This document shows positions 1 to 9,196 of a stretch of DNA of 64,000 bases, piece by piece (within the stretch, counting starts at the first letter, position 1; each line of letters starts with the position of its first letter). Made by a program: the position numbers and the translations under genes. The DNA lies in contig NZ_JBJURJ010000002.1 in NCBI RefSeq assembly GCF_046098205.1, forward strand, positions 372,001 to 436,000, read 5' to 3'. Source of the DNA: Paenibacillus_AR mesotrionivorans (GTDB lineage: Bacteria > Bacillota > Bacilli > Paenibacillales > NBRC-103111). The notes under the pieces are model-generated. The model was not told the origin of the DNA. It saw only the letters and a list, made by a program, of their open reading frames with translations, and made no database searches.

Positions 1-1928
1 CCACGCCGGGAGGAATCGGAGCGGCTATAGCTGCCGCCAGAAGGGGCAGGCGCGTAGTGTTGGCTGAACCCACCGGGCATATCGGTGGATTGATGACCAG
101 CGGTTTGGGCAGGACAGATATTGATTGGCCGGAGGCCTCCGGTGCCATTTACCGGGAATTTCTGCACAAGGTTCTGACCCATTATACGGACCGTTACGGC
201 GCCGGCTCCCGGCAGGTGGAAGAGTGCCGGGGCGGGATGTTCTTCGAGCCGTCCGTGGCATCACAGCTGTTCGCGGAAATGCTGGAGGCGGAAAAACCGA
301 ATTTGACCGTCATCACCCGCTGTTTGCTGAAGCGTGCCGTCACCGAACATGGCCGGCTGGTTGCCGTGGAAGCACCTGCGGCCGACGGAGGGGTGACACG
401 CTGGCAGGCAGATGCTTTCATTGACGCCACCTATGAGGGCGATCTGGCTGCCGCCGCTGGAGTGCCTTATCTGACAGGCCGGGAATCCCGGGATGACTGG
501 AACGAGGAATATGCCGGAGTGCTGTATATGAATTTTGATCCCACCAAAAAGGTTTTGCCAGGAAGCACAGGTGAGGGAGACCACCGGATTCAGGCGTACA
601 ACTATAGGCTGTGCCTGACAGATGTGCCGGAGAATCGGGTAACCTGCTATAAGCCGGAGGTATACCAAAGAGAGGATTACACCAGTCTGATCGGCGATGT
701 GGAGGCCGGAAGGGTGAAGTCCATCCGGGATGTGCTGAATATTCTTCCCGTCCCCAACGGTAAAACCGATGCCAACAACCATCACTATTGCATGTGCTCC
801 AGCGATCTGCCGGAGGAAAATCAGGAGTACCTGGAGGGGGATGAGTTTGTCCGTCAACGCATCCGCACCCGGCAGCGCCATTATCTGGAGGGACTTCTCT
901 GGTTTCTCCAAAATGATGAGTCTTTGCCTGCCGCCTTCCGGCAGGATGCCCTACGGTTTGGTTATGCGGCCGATGAATTTGCCGATAACGGGCATTTCCC
1001 GCCCCAGCTCTATGTCCGGGAGGGAAGACGGATCTGCGGCGAATACATGTTTACGGAAAATGACGCCAGGCTTGCCCCCGGACTGGACCGGACTCCGATT
1101 CACGCAGACAGTGTGGTGGTGGGCTCCTACGCCATCGATTCCCATGCTACGCGCAAGCGGGAGCCGGAAGGGGAGCATGTGGCTCTGGAGGGTTTTCTGG
1201 GGTTGGGCTGGATTACCGAAATTTATCAGGTTCCTTATGGGGTGATGGTGCCGCAGAAGGTGGACGGCCTGCTGGTTCCCGTAGCCGTTTCCGCCACACA
1301 TATGGGGTTGGGCACCATCCGTATGGAACCGTGCTGGATGCAGCTGGGTTTTGCAGCCGGTGTTGCGGCGGACATGAGCCTTGCACTGAACATCCCGGAG
1401 CGCAGAATGCCCATTGACCTGCTCCAGGACCGGCTCCTGGAGGAAGGACAGATGATCACCTATTTCCGGGATGCGGCCCCGCTTACGGAGGAGGGGACAG
1501 CCCTGCAATATTGGGGGGCAAAGGGTGTGTTTGGCGGCTATGAAGCCCGGCCGGATCAGCCGGCAAGCATGGCCTTCGCTTCCAGGCTGTTGGCTCTGGC
1601 CCGGCTGTTGCCCGGCGGACGCAGTCTGCCCGCTCTGCCTGCATCGGCCTCTATATTGCCCGCCGGTGTGGATATGGGCCCGAGGCTGCCCAAAGATGAG
1701 CCTTCACCGGCTGCATATTGGCAGGCGCATCCCATGCTGACCAGGCCGATGCTGGAGCGTTGGGTGGAGACACTGAACCGCCGCTTGTCGGCAGGGGTCA
1801 GCTTGAGCGGGGACGCGGGCCTGAAGAGCGGCTTCTCCGGCGGTGCCGGCGATTCATCCGGGAGCATCATACGGGTGGGTGAGCTGTGCCGCATTGTCTA
1901 CCAGTTCCTGAAGAATAACCGCAGCTGA
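1..1928 (+). CDS. FAD-dependent oxidoreductase, 5'-truncated by the window edge
   Basis: The reading frame is open from base 3 and encodes a dinucleotide-binding stretch (GGIGAAIAAARRG followed by VVLAEP and GHIGGLMTSG), so the gene begins before the window; the TTG at 57 is internal. This is the signature of the FAD-dependent oxidoreductase family often annotated as FAD_oxidored or xanthan-lyase-like, whose members have about 550-650 residues. More than 640 residues are seen here. The substrate cannot be told from sequence. Residues near the C-terminus are Gly/Ser rich. The gene ends with TGA and is followed by a strong hairpin. No signal peptide can be judged because the start is missing. 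Confidence 0.8.
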   Translation, partial: TPGGIGAAIAAARRGRRVVLAEPTGHIGGLMTSGLGRTDIDWPEASGAIYREFLHKVLTHYTDRYGAGSRQVEECRGGMFFEPSVASQLFAEMLEAEKPNLTVITRCLLKRAVTEHGRLVAVEAPAADGGVTRWQADAFIDATYEGDLAAAAGVPYLTGRESRDDWNEEYAGVLYMNFDPTKKVLPGSTGEGDHRIQAYNYRLCLTDVPENRVTCYKPEVYQREDYTSLIGDVEAGRVKSIRDVLNILPVPNGKTDANNHHYCMCSSDLPEENQEYLEGDEFVRQRIRTRQRHYLEGLLWFLQNDESLPAAFRQDALRFGYAADEFADNGHFPPQLYVREGRRICGEYMFTENDARLAPGLDRTPIHADSVVVGSYAIDSHATRKREPEGEHVALEGFLGLGWITEIYQVPYGVMVPQKVDGLLVPVAVSATHMGLGTIRMEPCWMQLGFAAGVAADMSLALNIPERRMPIDLLQDRLLEEGQMITYFRDAAPLTEEGTALQYWGAKGVFGGYEARPDQPASMAFASRLLALARLLPGGRSLPALPASASILPAGVDMGPRLPKDEPSPAAYWQAHPMLTRPMLERWVETLNRRLSAGVSLSGDAGLKSGFSGGAGDSSGSIIRVGELCRIVYQFLKNNRS

Positions 1929-1969
1929 GGGAAAGCGGAGCCGCTCCTCCTCTTTCTCCCAGCAAACAG

Positions 1970-2024
1970 AGCCCTTATTATGCGGAGTGTCCGGCTTAAG
2001 GCCGGCCTCCGCATAATAAGGGCT
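1970..2024. terminator. Long two-part hairpin, probable bidirectional terminator
   Basis: Arms 1970-1987 and 2007-2024 are perfectly complementary over 18 bp (AGCCCTTATTATGCGGAG), with a smaller CCGGC/GCCGG hairpin in the loop. It lies between convergent genes (FAD oxidoreductase and the minus-strand stalk-domain protein). The T-rich tail is weak, so it may also be a repeat element. Confidence 0.6.
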
Positions 2025-2068
2025 CCTGCTGTTGTTACATATATTTCTGTTAGGGAACCTTCAGCGAA

Positions 2069-3133
2069 TTAGGCCTCAGAGGCTTCCGCCACAAGAGTCA
2101 TCTTCAGTGCCGTGCCGATAGGAGGCAGGCTTTTGGTCAGCATCGGTGTATAGAAACCAACCACCCGCGCACCCTTTGTCAGCTCGCTCACCCCGATGTC
2201 CTTGCCTTCTGCATTCTGCAGCACCGTATCCTTGGCGATCCGGAGCACGACCTCTTCAGGGGAGGAATCTGTCAGACCGGCGCCCTTCACCCGGACGGAT
2301 ACGTCTCCGTTAACACTTTGCAAAATTTCTTCAATAGTACCCCAGGTTCCGAGGACATCCTTGGCTTCCAGGGCAGAAACAACCTTGATCCGGAAAGCCG
2401 CGGTTTGGGGAGGCAGGCTCATGGTCATCGCCATGGAATGCTCCACTTCAACCTCCATCCCGATGGTCAAGGCGGAGAAATCCAGCTTGTTTCCGTCCGC
2501 ACCGAGAATTTCCGTTTGTTCTCCCACATTCAACACAACGCCGTCTGTCCCATACCCCTTAATGTGAAGGGAACGGCGTCCTTCATGATCCCGTACAGCG
2601 GTGACTACGCCTTTAGCCTGAACCGATTTTCTCTCCTCCTTGGCAGTGATGGAGATCCCGTCATTGCCGGATACAACCGCACCAGGCAGCACTTCCACGA
2701 AGAAGGACGCCGGAACATACAGCTTGCTTTCAACCAAAGCAGGCGCGGCCTCCAGCTTCTTCAGCATTTTGTTCACTGCATACTCATTCTCTCCGGTTTT
2801 CACTGTGGTAAATAAATTGTCCTTCGTCAGCTCCACAGAATACGCTTGAGCATTCCATTGCAGCTGGAAGCCCATAGCCTCCGCTACGGCGCGAAGGGGC
2901 AGCATCGCTTCTCCGCCTTGGCCCAGGTATCCGGAGTCCTCGAGATTTTGTCCGTTTACCTGGACGGGTACAACGGCCTGCTTCAGATGATCGGAGCTGA
3001 TGAGCGCCAGGGTGGGAACAGGCTGCCCCTGCGGCTGGGTCGCCGCTTCGGCTTGAGCCCAGGCAGCGCCTCCTCCTGTGACTGCAAGTGCCAGCGCTAT
3101 AGCCACCGCCGTTTTTTTCGTTGTGTGATGCAT
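2069..3133 (-). CDS. Secreted stalk (copper amine oxidase N-terminal-like) domain protein
   Basis: A 354-residue protein with a signal peptide (MHHTTKKTAVAIALALAV then a small-residue stretch ending near AQAEA). Residues about 45-165 match the copper amine oxidase N-terminal-like stalk domain that is common in Paenibacillus surface proteins (QNLEDSGYL, MLPLRAVAEAMGF, LYVPASFF). Two related beta-rich modules follow (about 175-255 and 265-350); each contains a line of the type TxLxNxxGxxLxxSxLTxGxxV and an SLPP motif, so the C-terminal half looks like an internal duplication. It is probably exported and cell-surface associated. AAGGAAGTG precedes the ATG. No enzymatic motif is visible; the role is unknown. 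Confidence 0.8.
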   Translation of the reverse strand: MHHTTKKTAVAIALALAVTGGGAAWAQAEAATQPQGQPVPTLALISSDHLKQAVVPVQVNGQNLEDSGYLGQGGEAMLPLRAVAEAMGFQLQWNAQAYSVELTKDNLFTTVKTGENEYAVNKMLKKLEAAPALVESKLYVPASFFVEVLPGAVVSGNDGISITAKEERKSVQAKGVVTAVRDHEGRRSLHIKGYGTDGVVLNVGEQTEILGADGNKLDFSALTIGMEVEVEHSMAMTMSLPPQTAAFRIKVVSALEAKDVLGTWGTIEEILQSVNGDVSVRVKGAGLTDSSPEEVVLRIAKDTVLQNAEGKDIGVSELTKGARVVGFYTPMLTKSLPPIGTALKMTLVAEASEA

Positions 3134-3338
3134 ACTTGTCCACTTCCTTTCGCTATGATCATGATGATGTACATTTTCCTTAACGGTACGGTACTGGCAA
3201 ATGTTGCACTTGATAATATATCCATAATTTTACATACACATACAAATAAAAAAATGGGCGGGTTTTTCACCCTTTTGCCTATTGCACATACAGTGAATAG
3301 ACGAATATCCCGATGGACAATAGAAAGGATGGATGAGT

Positions 3339-3917
3339 ATGAATCCCGTTTTACAGGACCCCCGTCTGTGTCTGTGCGCAGACTCCACTCAAACCCTGAA
3401 TTACCGCAGAGACAGCCGCAATTACGTAACCCAGCTGTTCGGGACAGAATTCCCGGCCATCAAAACCGGCTTCTTCAACGTCCATATGAGCCAGGGCATG
3501 ATCGTCCCGCCCCATTGGCACCCCAACGCCGATGAGATGGTATTTGTGATCTGCGGAGAGATTGTTGCCTCCGTATTTAATCCCTTTACCCGCCGCCTCA
3601 TGACCTGTACCCTGAAGCCCGGCCAGGTGATCCAGCTGCCCAAAGGCTGGTATCACTGGTTTGTTGCCGTGACCGACAACACCCATGTGCTCACTATATT
3701 CGATGTGCCTACCCCTGACGTGGTATTCGGTGCGGACTTCCTGAGCTGCACCCCTCCCGAGGTAATGAACCGCGCCTTCTGCATAAATCCGCAGGAATAT
3801 GCCAAGACCGTAGCTCCCATTCAGGATGCGCTGCTTTTAGGGCCGCCGCCCGGCTGCCTGCCGGTAGTCCAGGATCAGCAGCAGGGCTGCGAATTCCCCG
3901 GACCTGTGTTCCGGTAA
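3339..3917 (+). CDS. Cupin-domain protein
   Basis: A 192-residue single-domain cupin. The metal-binding motif is visible as PPHWHPNADEMVFV (His59, His61, Glu66) and a later His in KGWYHWF (about 106), the usual three His plus one Glu set of germin/oxalate-decarboxylase-like cupins. The ATG at 3339 is preferred to 3333 because AAGGA at 3325-3329 is 9 bases away. The C-terminal 50 residues are Pro/Cys rich (GPPPGCLPV). No signal peptide. It stands alone between two minus-strand genes, so the substrate is unknown; it could be a spore or stress protein. Confidence 0.75.
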   Translation: MNPVLQDPRLCLCADSTQTLNYRRDSRNYVTQLFGTEFPAIKTGFFNVHMSQGMIVPPHWHPNADEMVFVICGEIVASVFNPFTRRLMTCTLKPGQVIQLPKGWYHWFVAVTDNTHVLTIFDVPTPDVVFGADFLSCTPPEVMNRAFCINPQEYAKTVAPIQDALLLGPPPGCLPVVQDQQQGCEFPGPVFR

Positions 3918-3945
3918 CCGCCCGGCCGTCCTGCGTCACAGAAAG

Positions 3946-3986
3946 AAGCCTGCCGAATTCGAAATCCGGCAGGCTTTCTTATTTTA
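3946..3986. terminator. Bidirectional intrinsic terminator
   Basis: Arms AAGCCTGCCG (3946-3955) and CGGCAGGCTT (3967-3976) are followed by a T-rich tail on the plus strand and preceded by purines on the other side. It separates the cupin gene from the end of the nitrogenase-like/transporter operon. Confidence 0.8.
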
Positions 3987-3994
3987 TCTACAGA

Positions 3995-5068
3995 TCAATG
4001 CTTAAATTGAGTGGTCACCAGATCCGCTACCTTCACCTGATCCTTCTTCAGGGCACCGGCCGCTACCAAATCGTCCACCCACGGCTGGAGCAAATCGGTG
4101 GACAGCTTCGCATCCGTGTAGAAATAGTGGGTTGCATTCACCGGCTGGCCGATGTACTCCGCTGTCAGCTTCACCGATTCATCCGTGTTGGCGTTGGCCC
4201 ACTCCTGAGCCTTCTCAATGGCGTGGACAAACCGTTGGACGGCTTCCGGATTCTCTTGAATGAACTTTTCGGAGAAATAGTAGGTGGACACGCCGGAAGC
4301 AGCGCCCAGCCCCGTGTCATTGGAATCCGCCAGCAGGGCCAGCTTGCTGTCCGCAGCCAGCTTGTAGAACGGGGGATGGATACCCGCAATGTCCAGATTG
4401 CCCTGCTGCACCGCCTGAATCGCCGCCGTATCCGTATCGAAGGTCACATACTGAATCTGGCTGGCATCAAGCCCGGCATGACGGAAAATCTGGTTCAGAA
4501 TAAAGGTATTGCAGCTGGGAGCAGTGCCGCTGACGGTGATTTTGCCGCCTTTTTTGGATTCCACAAATTCCTTCAGTGTTTTCCCCTCGAACTTGGAGCT
4601 CGCTACATAACGCATGTGCCGGAATTTCGGGTCCACATTGGAAGGCGGGTCCACCTCCTTCAGGGTAACGGCCTTGATCTTCGCACCGCCTGCTACGAAG
4701 GTAGCCAATGCATTGGGAAGCGCCGTCCCGATATCATTAGTGCCGTTCAATATGGCAGGTAGCTTCTGGGCGGTGGTCAGCTCGCCGGTATATTGGATAT
4801 TCAGCCCCTCGGCAGCGAAAAAGCCCTTCTTCTCCGCCACCACCCATGGGGTGGAGGAACAATTCTTCTGGGTATCCACCTTCAGGGTGATCAATTCCTT
4901 GCCCGAAGCGGCGGCGGCAGGTGCACCGCTCTTCAGATCCTTTAGCCCCTCCGCTCCGGCGATGGAATCCTGGGTTCTGCCGTAATAAGCACCTACGCCT
5001 ACTCCTCCGGCAATCACCAGGGCAATTCCTCCAATCAGAATAAACCGCTGTTTTTTTTGCAATGCCAT
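3995..5068 (-). CDS. SsuA/TauA-like ABC transporter substrate-binding protein
   Basis: A 357-residue NMT1/SsuA-fold binding protein. An N-terminal hydrophobic segment (FILIGGIALVIAGGVGVGAY, about 9-28) lacks a lipobox Cys, so it is probably a membrane anchor or an uncleaved signal. The mature part has the typical start (LITLKVDTQKNCSSTPWVVAEKKGFFAAEGLNI) and NDIGTALPNALATFVAGGAKIKAV, as in the aliphatic sulfonate, taurine and nitrate binders. It is the last gene of the operon, behind two permeases, an ATPase and the nitrogenase-like genes. I infer that it captures the organosulfur substrate or product precursor; the ligand cannot be read from sequence. AAGGAGG lies 8 bases before the ATG. Confidence 0.85.
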   Translation of the reverse strand: MALQKKQRFILIGGIALVIAGGVGVGAYYGRTQDSIAGAEGLKDLKSGAPAAAASGKELITLKVDTQKNCSSTPWVVAEKKGFFAAEGLNIQYTGELTTAQKLPAILNGTNDIGTALPNALATFVAGGAKIKAVTLKEVDPPSNVDPKFRHMRYVASSKFEGKTLKEFVESKKGGKITVSGTAPSCNTFILNQIFRHAGLDASQIQYVTFDTDTAAIQAVQQGNLDIAGIHPPFYKLAADSKLALLADSNDTGLGAASGVSTYYFSEKFIQENPEAVQRFVHAIEKAQEWANANTDESVKLTAEYIGQPVNATHYFYTDAKLSTDLLQPWVDDLVAAGALKKDQVKVADLVTTQFKH

Positions 5069-5108
5069 ATTCTGTTCCTCCTTAAATTGAATAACATTGG
5101 TCCAAGCC

Positions 5109-5885
5109 TTATCCGATCTCCACTGCTTCCTTCCACACCAAAAAATGCTTCTTCAGCCGGCCAAACACCAAGTTGATGATGATGGCAAGCAAGGTGATAA
5201 ACAGGACTACCCCATACATCAGCGGCAGGTCATACCGCACCGTAGCGTTGACATAGTACCAGCCCAGACCGGTGCTGGCTCCGATCACCTCTGAGGCGAT
5301 AATCATAAAGAAGGAGATTTGGGCGGCCATTTCGATCCCCGTAAAAATATTAGGCAGCGTAAACGGAAGAATCACCTTAAAAAACAGCTCCTTCCGTGAG
5401 GCCCCCATAGACCTGGCTGCCCGGACCAGCTGCGGATCCACACTTCTTGCTCCGGCAATGGTCTGGAACAGCAGGGGCCAGTTGGCCGCCCAGAAAATCA
5501 CCGCTACCTTCTCCGCCGTTCCGATTCCGAAGAAAATCATAAAAATCGGGATGATGGCAAAGGGATTCAGCTTTTCGCACATCCGCAAAAAGGGCAGAAG
5601 AAGCCGTTCGAAGCCTCTGAAGAAGGTCCCCAGCAAAAAGCCTAATGGCACCGCGATGACAAAGGACAAGCCAAACCCCAGTCCCACCCGTCCCAAGCTC
5701 ACTCCCATCTGCTTAAAAAGGGTGTCTGACATGGCGGAATGGTAGAGGGAACGGATGGCTAGAGACGGCGAGGAAATCACCCCTTCCGGGACCAGTCCCG
5801 CCCCGATTTCCCACAGAACAAAAAAGAGCAGAATCGGGATACTGCCATAAGCCGCTTTTCGCAGCCCTCGCTGAAACCTGTTCAT
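5109..5885 (-). CDS. SsuC/TauC-like ABC permease (second permease of the operon)
   Basis: About 258 residues, with six predicted membrane segments and the binding-protein-dependent permease EAA-loop (AARSMGASRKELFFKVILP, around residue 170). The ATG at 5885 is chosen because AGGAGGT lies 11 bases upstream; a TTG at 5918 is an alternative. It is clearly homologous to, but different from, the other permease of the operon (5934-6719), so the importer probably has a heterodimeric membrane part, unlike the single SsuC of standard sulfonate importers. The downstream gene is the binding protein. Confidence 0.85.
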   Translation of the reverse strand: MNRFQRGLRKAAYGSIPILLFFVLWEIGAGLVPEGVISSPSLAIRSLYHSAMSDTLFKQMGVSLGRVGLGFGLSFVIAVPLGFLLGTFFRGFERLLLPFLRMCEKLNPFAIIPIFMIFFGIGTAEKVAVIFWAANWPLLFQTIAGARSVDPQLVRAARSMGASRKELFFKVILPFTLPNIFTGIEMAAQISFFMIIASEVIGASTGLGWYYVNATVRYDLPLMYGVVLFITLLAIIINLVFGRLKKHFLVWKEAVEIG

Positions 5886-5933
5886 ATTCGCGTACGACCT
5901 CCTCCCGTAAATGGCCAAAATGCTCGAGCTCCG

Positions 5934-6719
5934 TCAAGCATGTCTGCCCTCAGGCGTCTCCTTCCAATCCACAATGCTTTTCTCCAGCGCCTCCAGCAGC
6001 ACATTCAGAAGCAGTCCTACCCCCGCCACCAGAATAGCTCCCAAATAAATCCGGGGCACAAAGCCCATGCTCTGGGCATTATGAATCAGCCAGCCCAGAC
6101 CGGAGTCGGCTCCCATACTCTCCGCACCGATGAGCATCAGGAAGCTCATGGTCAGACCGCTGCGGATGCCGGTCATAATAGCCGGGAAGGCAGCAGGCAG
6201 CACCACCTTGAAAAAGATGGTCGCCGGACCGGCGCTCATGGCCTTGGCGCAGCGCACCAGAAGCGGGTCCACATTCTGAATGCCTGCCATGGTGGTAAAG
6301 AGAATCGGCCAGAAGGAGGACCAGAAGATAACCGTATAAATCCCACCTTCACCCACACCGGCTATCACAACAAAAATAGGAAACAGGATAAACGGGGGAA
6401 TCTGTGACAGAAATACCGTCAGAGGTTTAAGGAACCGGGCCACGGGCGGCAGCGCGCCTGCCAGAATAAAGCCTACAGGCAAAGCCAACGCGGCAGCCAG
6501 CAGAAATCCGATGAACACCCGCTTGAGGCTAACGGAGATGTATACAATCATTTTGATCACGGTCATATCCAAACCTACCCGTATCACCTCGGAGAAGGGC
6601 GGGACAAAAACCGGGCTGACCCATCCCAACCGGGGAGCAAGCTCCCAAATCAGGAGAAGCAGCAAAAACAAGTACCAGCTTAAGAGCTTGTTGTGAACCA
6701 CATTCAGTGTTCGACCCAT
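5934..6719 (-). CDS. SsuC/TauC-like ABC permease (first permease of the operon)
   Basis: A 261-residue polytopic protein with about six membrane helices and the permease coupling loop CAKAMSAGPATIFFKVVLPAAFP. Sequences such as PPFILFPIFVVIAGVGEGG and GADSGLGWLI are typical of the nitrate/sulfonate/taurine permease family. AAGGAGG precedes the ATG by 7 bases. It lies 12 bp downstream of the ATPase gene and 48 bp upstream of the second permease in the same operon. Confidence 0.88.
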   Translation of the reverse strand: MGRTLNVVHNKLLSWYLFLLLLLIWELAPRLGWVSPVFVPPFSEVIRVGLDMTVIKMIVYISVSLKRVFIGFLLAAALALPVGFILAGALPPVARFLKPLTVFLSQIPPFILFPIFVVIAGVGEGGIYTVIFWSSFWPILFTTMAGIQNVDPLLVRCAKAMSAGPATIFFKVVLPAAFPAIMTGIRSGLTMSFLMLIGAESMGADSGLGWLIHNAQSMGFVPRIYLGAILVAGVGLLLNVLLEALEKSIVDWKETPEGRHA

Positions 6720-6731
6720 GGCAGAGCCTCC

Positions 6732-7607
6732 TTATAAGACAGCAGAAGCGGAAATCTGCTCCTCCAAATGGATGTCCTGTGCCGCGCGGGGAGTCTCTTC
6801 CACAGGCGGCAGCTGCTCCTCCTGGCTTTGGAGAAGCTCCCATATCCGGTACCGGACCAGCCTGAAATCCGTGGTGGACAGCACATCTCCCACCCGTCTC
6901 GGGCGGGGCAGCCCCACCTTCACAACCTCTTTTACGCTGCCGGGATTTGCTGACATCACAGCCACCCTGTCGGCCAGCGCTACCGCCTCATCAATGCTGT
7001 GGGTGACGAAGATAATGGTTTTGCGGGTTTCCTCCCAAATCCGCAGCAGCTCATCCTGCAGGGTTTCCCGGGTTTGGGCGTCCACAGCGGCGAAGGGTTC
7101 ATCCATCAAGAGCACCTCGGGATCGTAGGCCAATGCCCGGGCGATGGCCACCCGCTGCTTCATGCCCCCGGACAGCTCATAAGGATAACGGTCTGCAAAG
7201 CCCGACAGATTCACCAGCTTGAGGAAACGGTCGCTGATTTCCTGGCGGTCCTTCTTGGGAACCCCCTTTACCTCCAGACCGAATTCCACATTATGCCTCA
7301 CCGTCCGCCAGGGGAACAGGGCATAACCCTGCATCACAATCCCCCGGTCCAAAGCGGGTTTGGTAATTTTTTTGCCATCGATGAACAGCTCACCGGAGGT
7401 GGGCAGCGCCAGACCGGCGATCAGGTCCAGCAGTGTGGATTTACCGCAGCCGCTGGGACCCACAATAGTAAGAAACTCTCCCTTATTCACCGTCAGACTA
7501 ACATTCTGGAGAGCGGAGAAAATCTGCTCCTCCCCACTGGCATTACGTTTAATCTGGTAGTCCCGGTTGACGTTCCGGATTTCGATTCTTGCCGGTGAAT
7601 CAGCCAT
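6732..7607 (-). CDS. SsuB/TauB-like ABC transporter ATPase
   Basis: A 291-residue ATPase with Walker A (GPSGCGKST), Q-loop (VMQGYALFPW), signature (LSGGMKQR), Walker B (VLLMDEPFAAVD) and the H-loop His (FVTHSIDEA). The subfamily is that of nitrate/sulfonate/taurine importers. The ATG at 7607 is chosen because it follows GGAGGTGG and begins the family N-terminus (ADSPARIEIRNV); the longer open frame upstream is antisense-like. The start overlaps the end of the NifD-like gene by 8 bases, so translational coupling ties the importer to the reductase. Confidence 0.92.
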   Translation of the reverse strand: MADSPARIEIRNVNRDYQIKRNASGEEQIFSALQNVSLTVNKGEFLTIVGPSGCGKSTLLDLIAGLALPTSGELFIDGKKITKPALDRGIVMQGYALFPWRTVRHNVEFGLEVKGVPKKDRQEISDRFLKLVNLSGFADRYPYELSGGMKQRVAIARALAYDPEVLLMDEPFAAVDAQTRETLQDELLRIWEETRKTIIFVTHSIDEAVALADRVAVMSANPGSVKEVVKVGLPRPRRVGDVLSTTDFRLVRYRIWELLQSQEEQLPPVEETPRAAQDIHLEEQISASAVL

Positions 7608-9159
7608 TGGCCACCACCTCCGCTTCATGTTCTTCAAGGGCAGAATGGTCAATGTAGCGAAACGGGTCCTCGCTGTACCAGGATTCCCGGTACGGGAGTT
7701 TGGTATTGCCGCCCAAATTGCGGTTAAAGGAGGAGTTGCGCATAATCCGGGCCACCCGGGTCGCCACCTCGAATACCCCCTGGTACCCAAGATAATCATT
7801 GCTTTGACCGAATAGGGGGAAGATGGAGAAGCCCTGCTTGGAGGCGGAGCCATTGCCCCCCAGATGGCCTACATACAGATCCGGCTGGATACGGCGCAGC
7901 AGGTTGGCCTGCTCGAACAGCTGCCCCGCGCCTATATTGAACACCTTGTCGTCCACACCCGGCACATCCTGCAGGAAATCATCCAACAGCGCCTCGCCGT
8001 ATTTGTCAAAATGATAGCCCCGCAAGCCCACCACTTCCATCCCCAAATTGTACAAAAGCTCCGCTGTGGTCATAATGCGGATTTCGCCGCCGGTGACAAA
8101 CACCTTTTTGCCCTGCAGCTGCCTGCGGTACGGCTCCAGCGCCTGGTTCAGCTCGCGGTTCTCTGCATCGATGAACCGCTCCGCCTGCTCCTCGATACCG
8201 AAGTAAGCGGCGATATCGCGGATCCACTTGTTGGTATTGGTAATGCCGATGGGAATGGTCCGCATGACATAGGGAATGCCGTATTTGCTCTGGAAATGCT
8301 CCACGAAATAGTCGTCATGGGTGGCGCAAATGCTGACGTTGAGAGCCGCCTCATAAGAGTAGGTGAAATCGTCGGGATGGGAGAAGCAGGGCAGCACCCG
8401 CACCTCCAAATCCAGGGCGTTCAGAATGCGGATCAGCTCCACCTCGTCCACCCGACTCATGGAGCCCACATTCAGCAGATTAACAGTCCGGCTGATGCGC
8501 GCCTGGCGTTTGGCCTCCTCCAGCGGATCCTCAGGCAGCACACGCTTATCCCTGGCTTTGTCCTCCCCTACGAGATTCCGCAAAATTCCATGATACACGG
8601 CATCATAGGCCGTCGCTTGAATCCGGGTTTTGAAGCCCTCGCAATGGATGGGAACAATCCGGGCATTCACCTGCGTCTGGAGATCATCCAGAATGCTGTC
8701 GATGTCGTCGCCGATCAAAGCAGGTACACAGGCATTCATCACGATAATGGCCTCCGGACGGAATTCCTGCTCTGCCTTCAGCACCGCTTGGCGCAGCTTT
8801 TTCTCGCCGCCCTGAATCACGTCCACCTGGTCCAGATTGGTGTTGATCCAGCGCAAGCCCCGGGCGGAGGCGCTGCGCAGCTGCTGGAATACCTTGTTGA
8901 TGCCCGCCATCTGCAGCATATTGGCACCGCAGCCTACCGGACTGTGCACCACCACCACCGAATCCCGCATGGAGGCAACCATCCCCAGGCTGAGACTCAA
9001 CTGGCAGCCCTGGGTTTGGGAAAAGGTACGTTTGGTATTAAACAGGCAGCCGCCCTTCTTGGATTGGCCGGACAGATCGCAGCAGGAGCCGCCGTAGGCG
9101 CCGCAGGCCGCCAGCCGGTCCTCCCGGATGGGGGCCGCTTTATTCTTCAGATAATCCAT
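7600..9159 (-). CDS. NifD-like catalytic subunit of a group IV nitrogenase-like reductase
   Basis: 519 residues. Three P-cluster-type cysteines are visible: Cys52 (SQTQGCQLS), Cys77 (HSPVGCGAN) and Cys144 (NACVPALIGDD). Cys278 in LNVSICATHDDYF aligns by eye with the cofactor ligand Cys275 of Azotobacter NifD. The region of the second ligand (His442 in HSWDYSG) aligns with GQSNDYLGY, which has Gln452 instead of His. So a P-cluster and an iron-sulfur active-site cluster are likely, but not a canonical FeMo-cofactor site. It pairs with the NifK-like protein 37 bp upstream. It sits in an operon with CysK and a sulfonate-type importer and lacks nifEN, which argues for organosulfur reduction (methylthio-alkane-reductase-like) rather than N2 fixation. 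Function is inferred. Confidence 0.85.
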   Translation of the reverse strand: MDYLKNKAAPIREDRLAACGAYGGSCCDLSGQSKKGGCLFNTKRTFSQTQGCQLSLSLGMVASMRDSVVVVHSPVGCGANMLQMAGINKVFQQLRSASARGLRWINTNLDQVDVIQGGEKKLRQAVLKAEQEFRPEAIIVMNACVPALIGDDIDSILDDLQTQVNARIVPIHCEGFKTRIQATAYDAVYHGILRNLVGEDKARDKRVLPEDPLEEAKRQARISRTVNLLNVGSMSRVDEVELIRILNALDLEVRVLPCFSHPDDFTYSYEAALNVSICATHDDYFVEHFQSKYGIPYVMRTIPIGITNTNKWIRDIAAYFGIEEQAERFIDAENRELNQALEPYRRQLQGKKVFVTGGEIRIMTTAELLYNLGMEVVGLRGYHFDKYGEALLDDFLQDVPGVDDKVFNIGAGQLFEQANLLRRIQPDLYVGHLGGNGSASKQGFSIFPLFGQSNDYLGYQGVFEVATRVARIMRNSSFNRNLGGNTKLPYRESWYSEDPFRYIDHSALEEHEAEVVANG

Positions 9160-9196
9160 GTGTATCCCTCCAGTTTATGAATGCCGAAAAAAGCTT

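Noticed and set aside
7864..9180. A 438-codon plus-strand open frame opposite the NifD-like gene
   Set aside because: Antisense to a protein with conserved cluster cysteines; no ribosome site or family resemblance.
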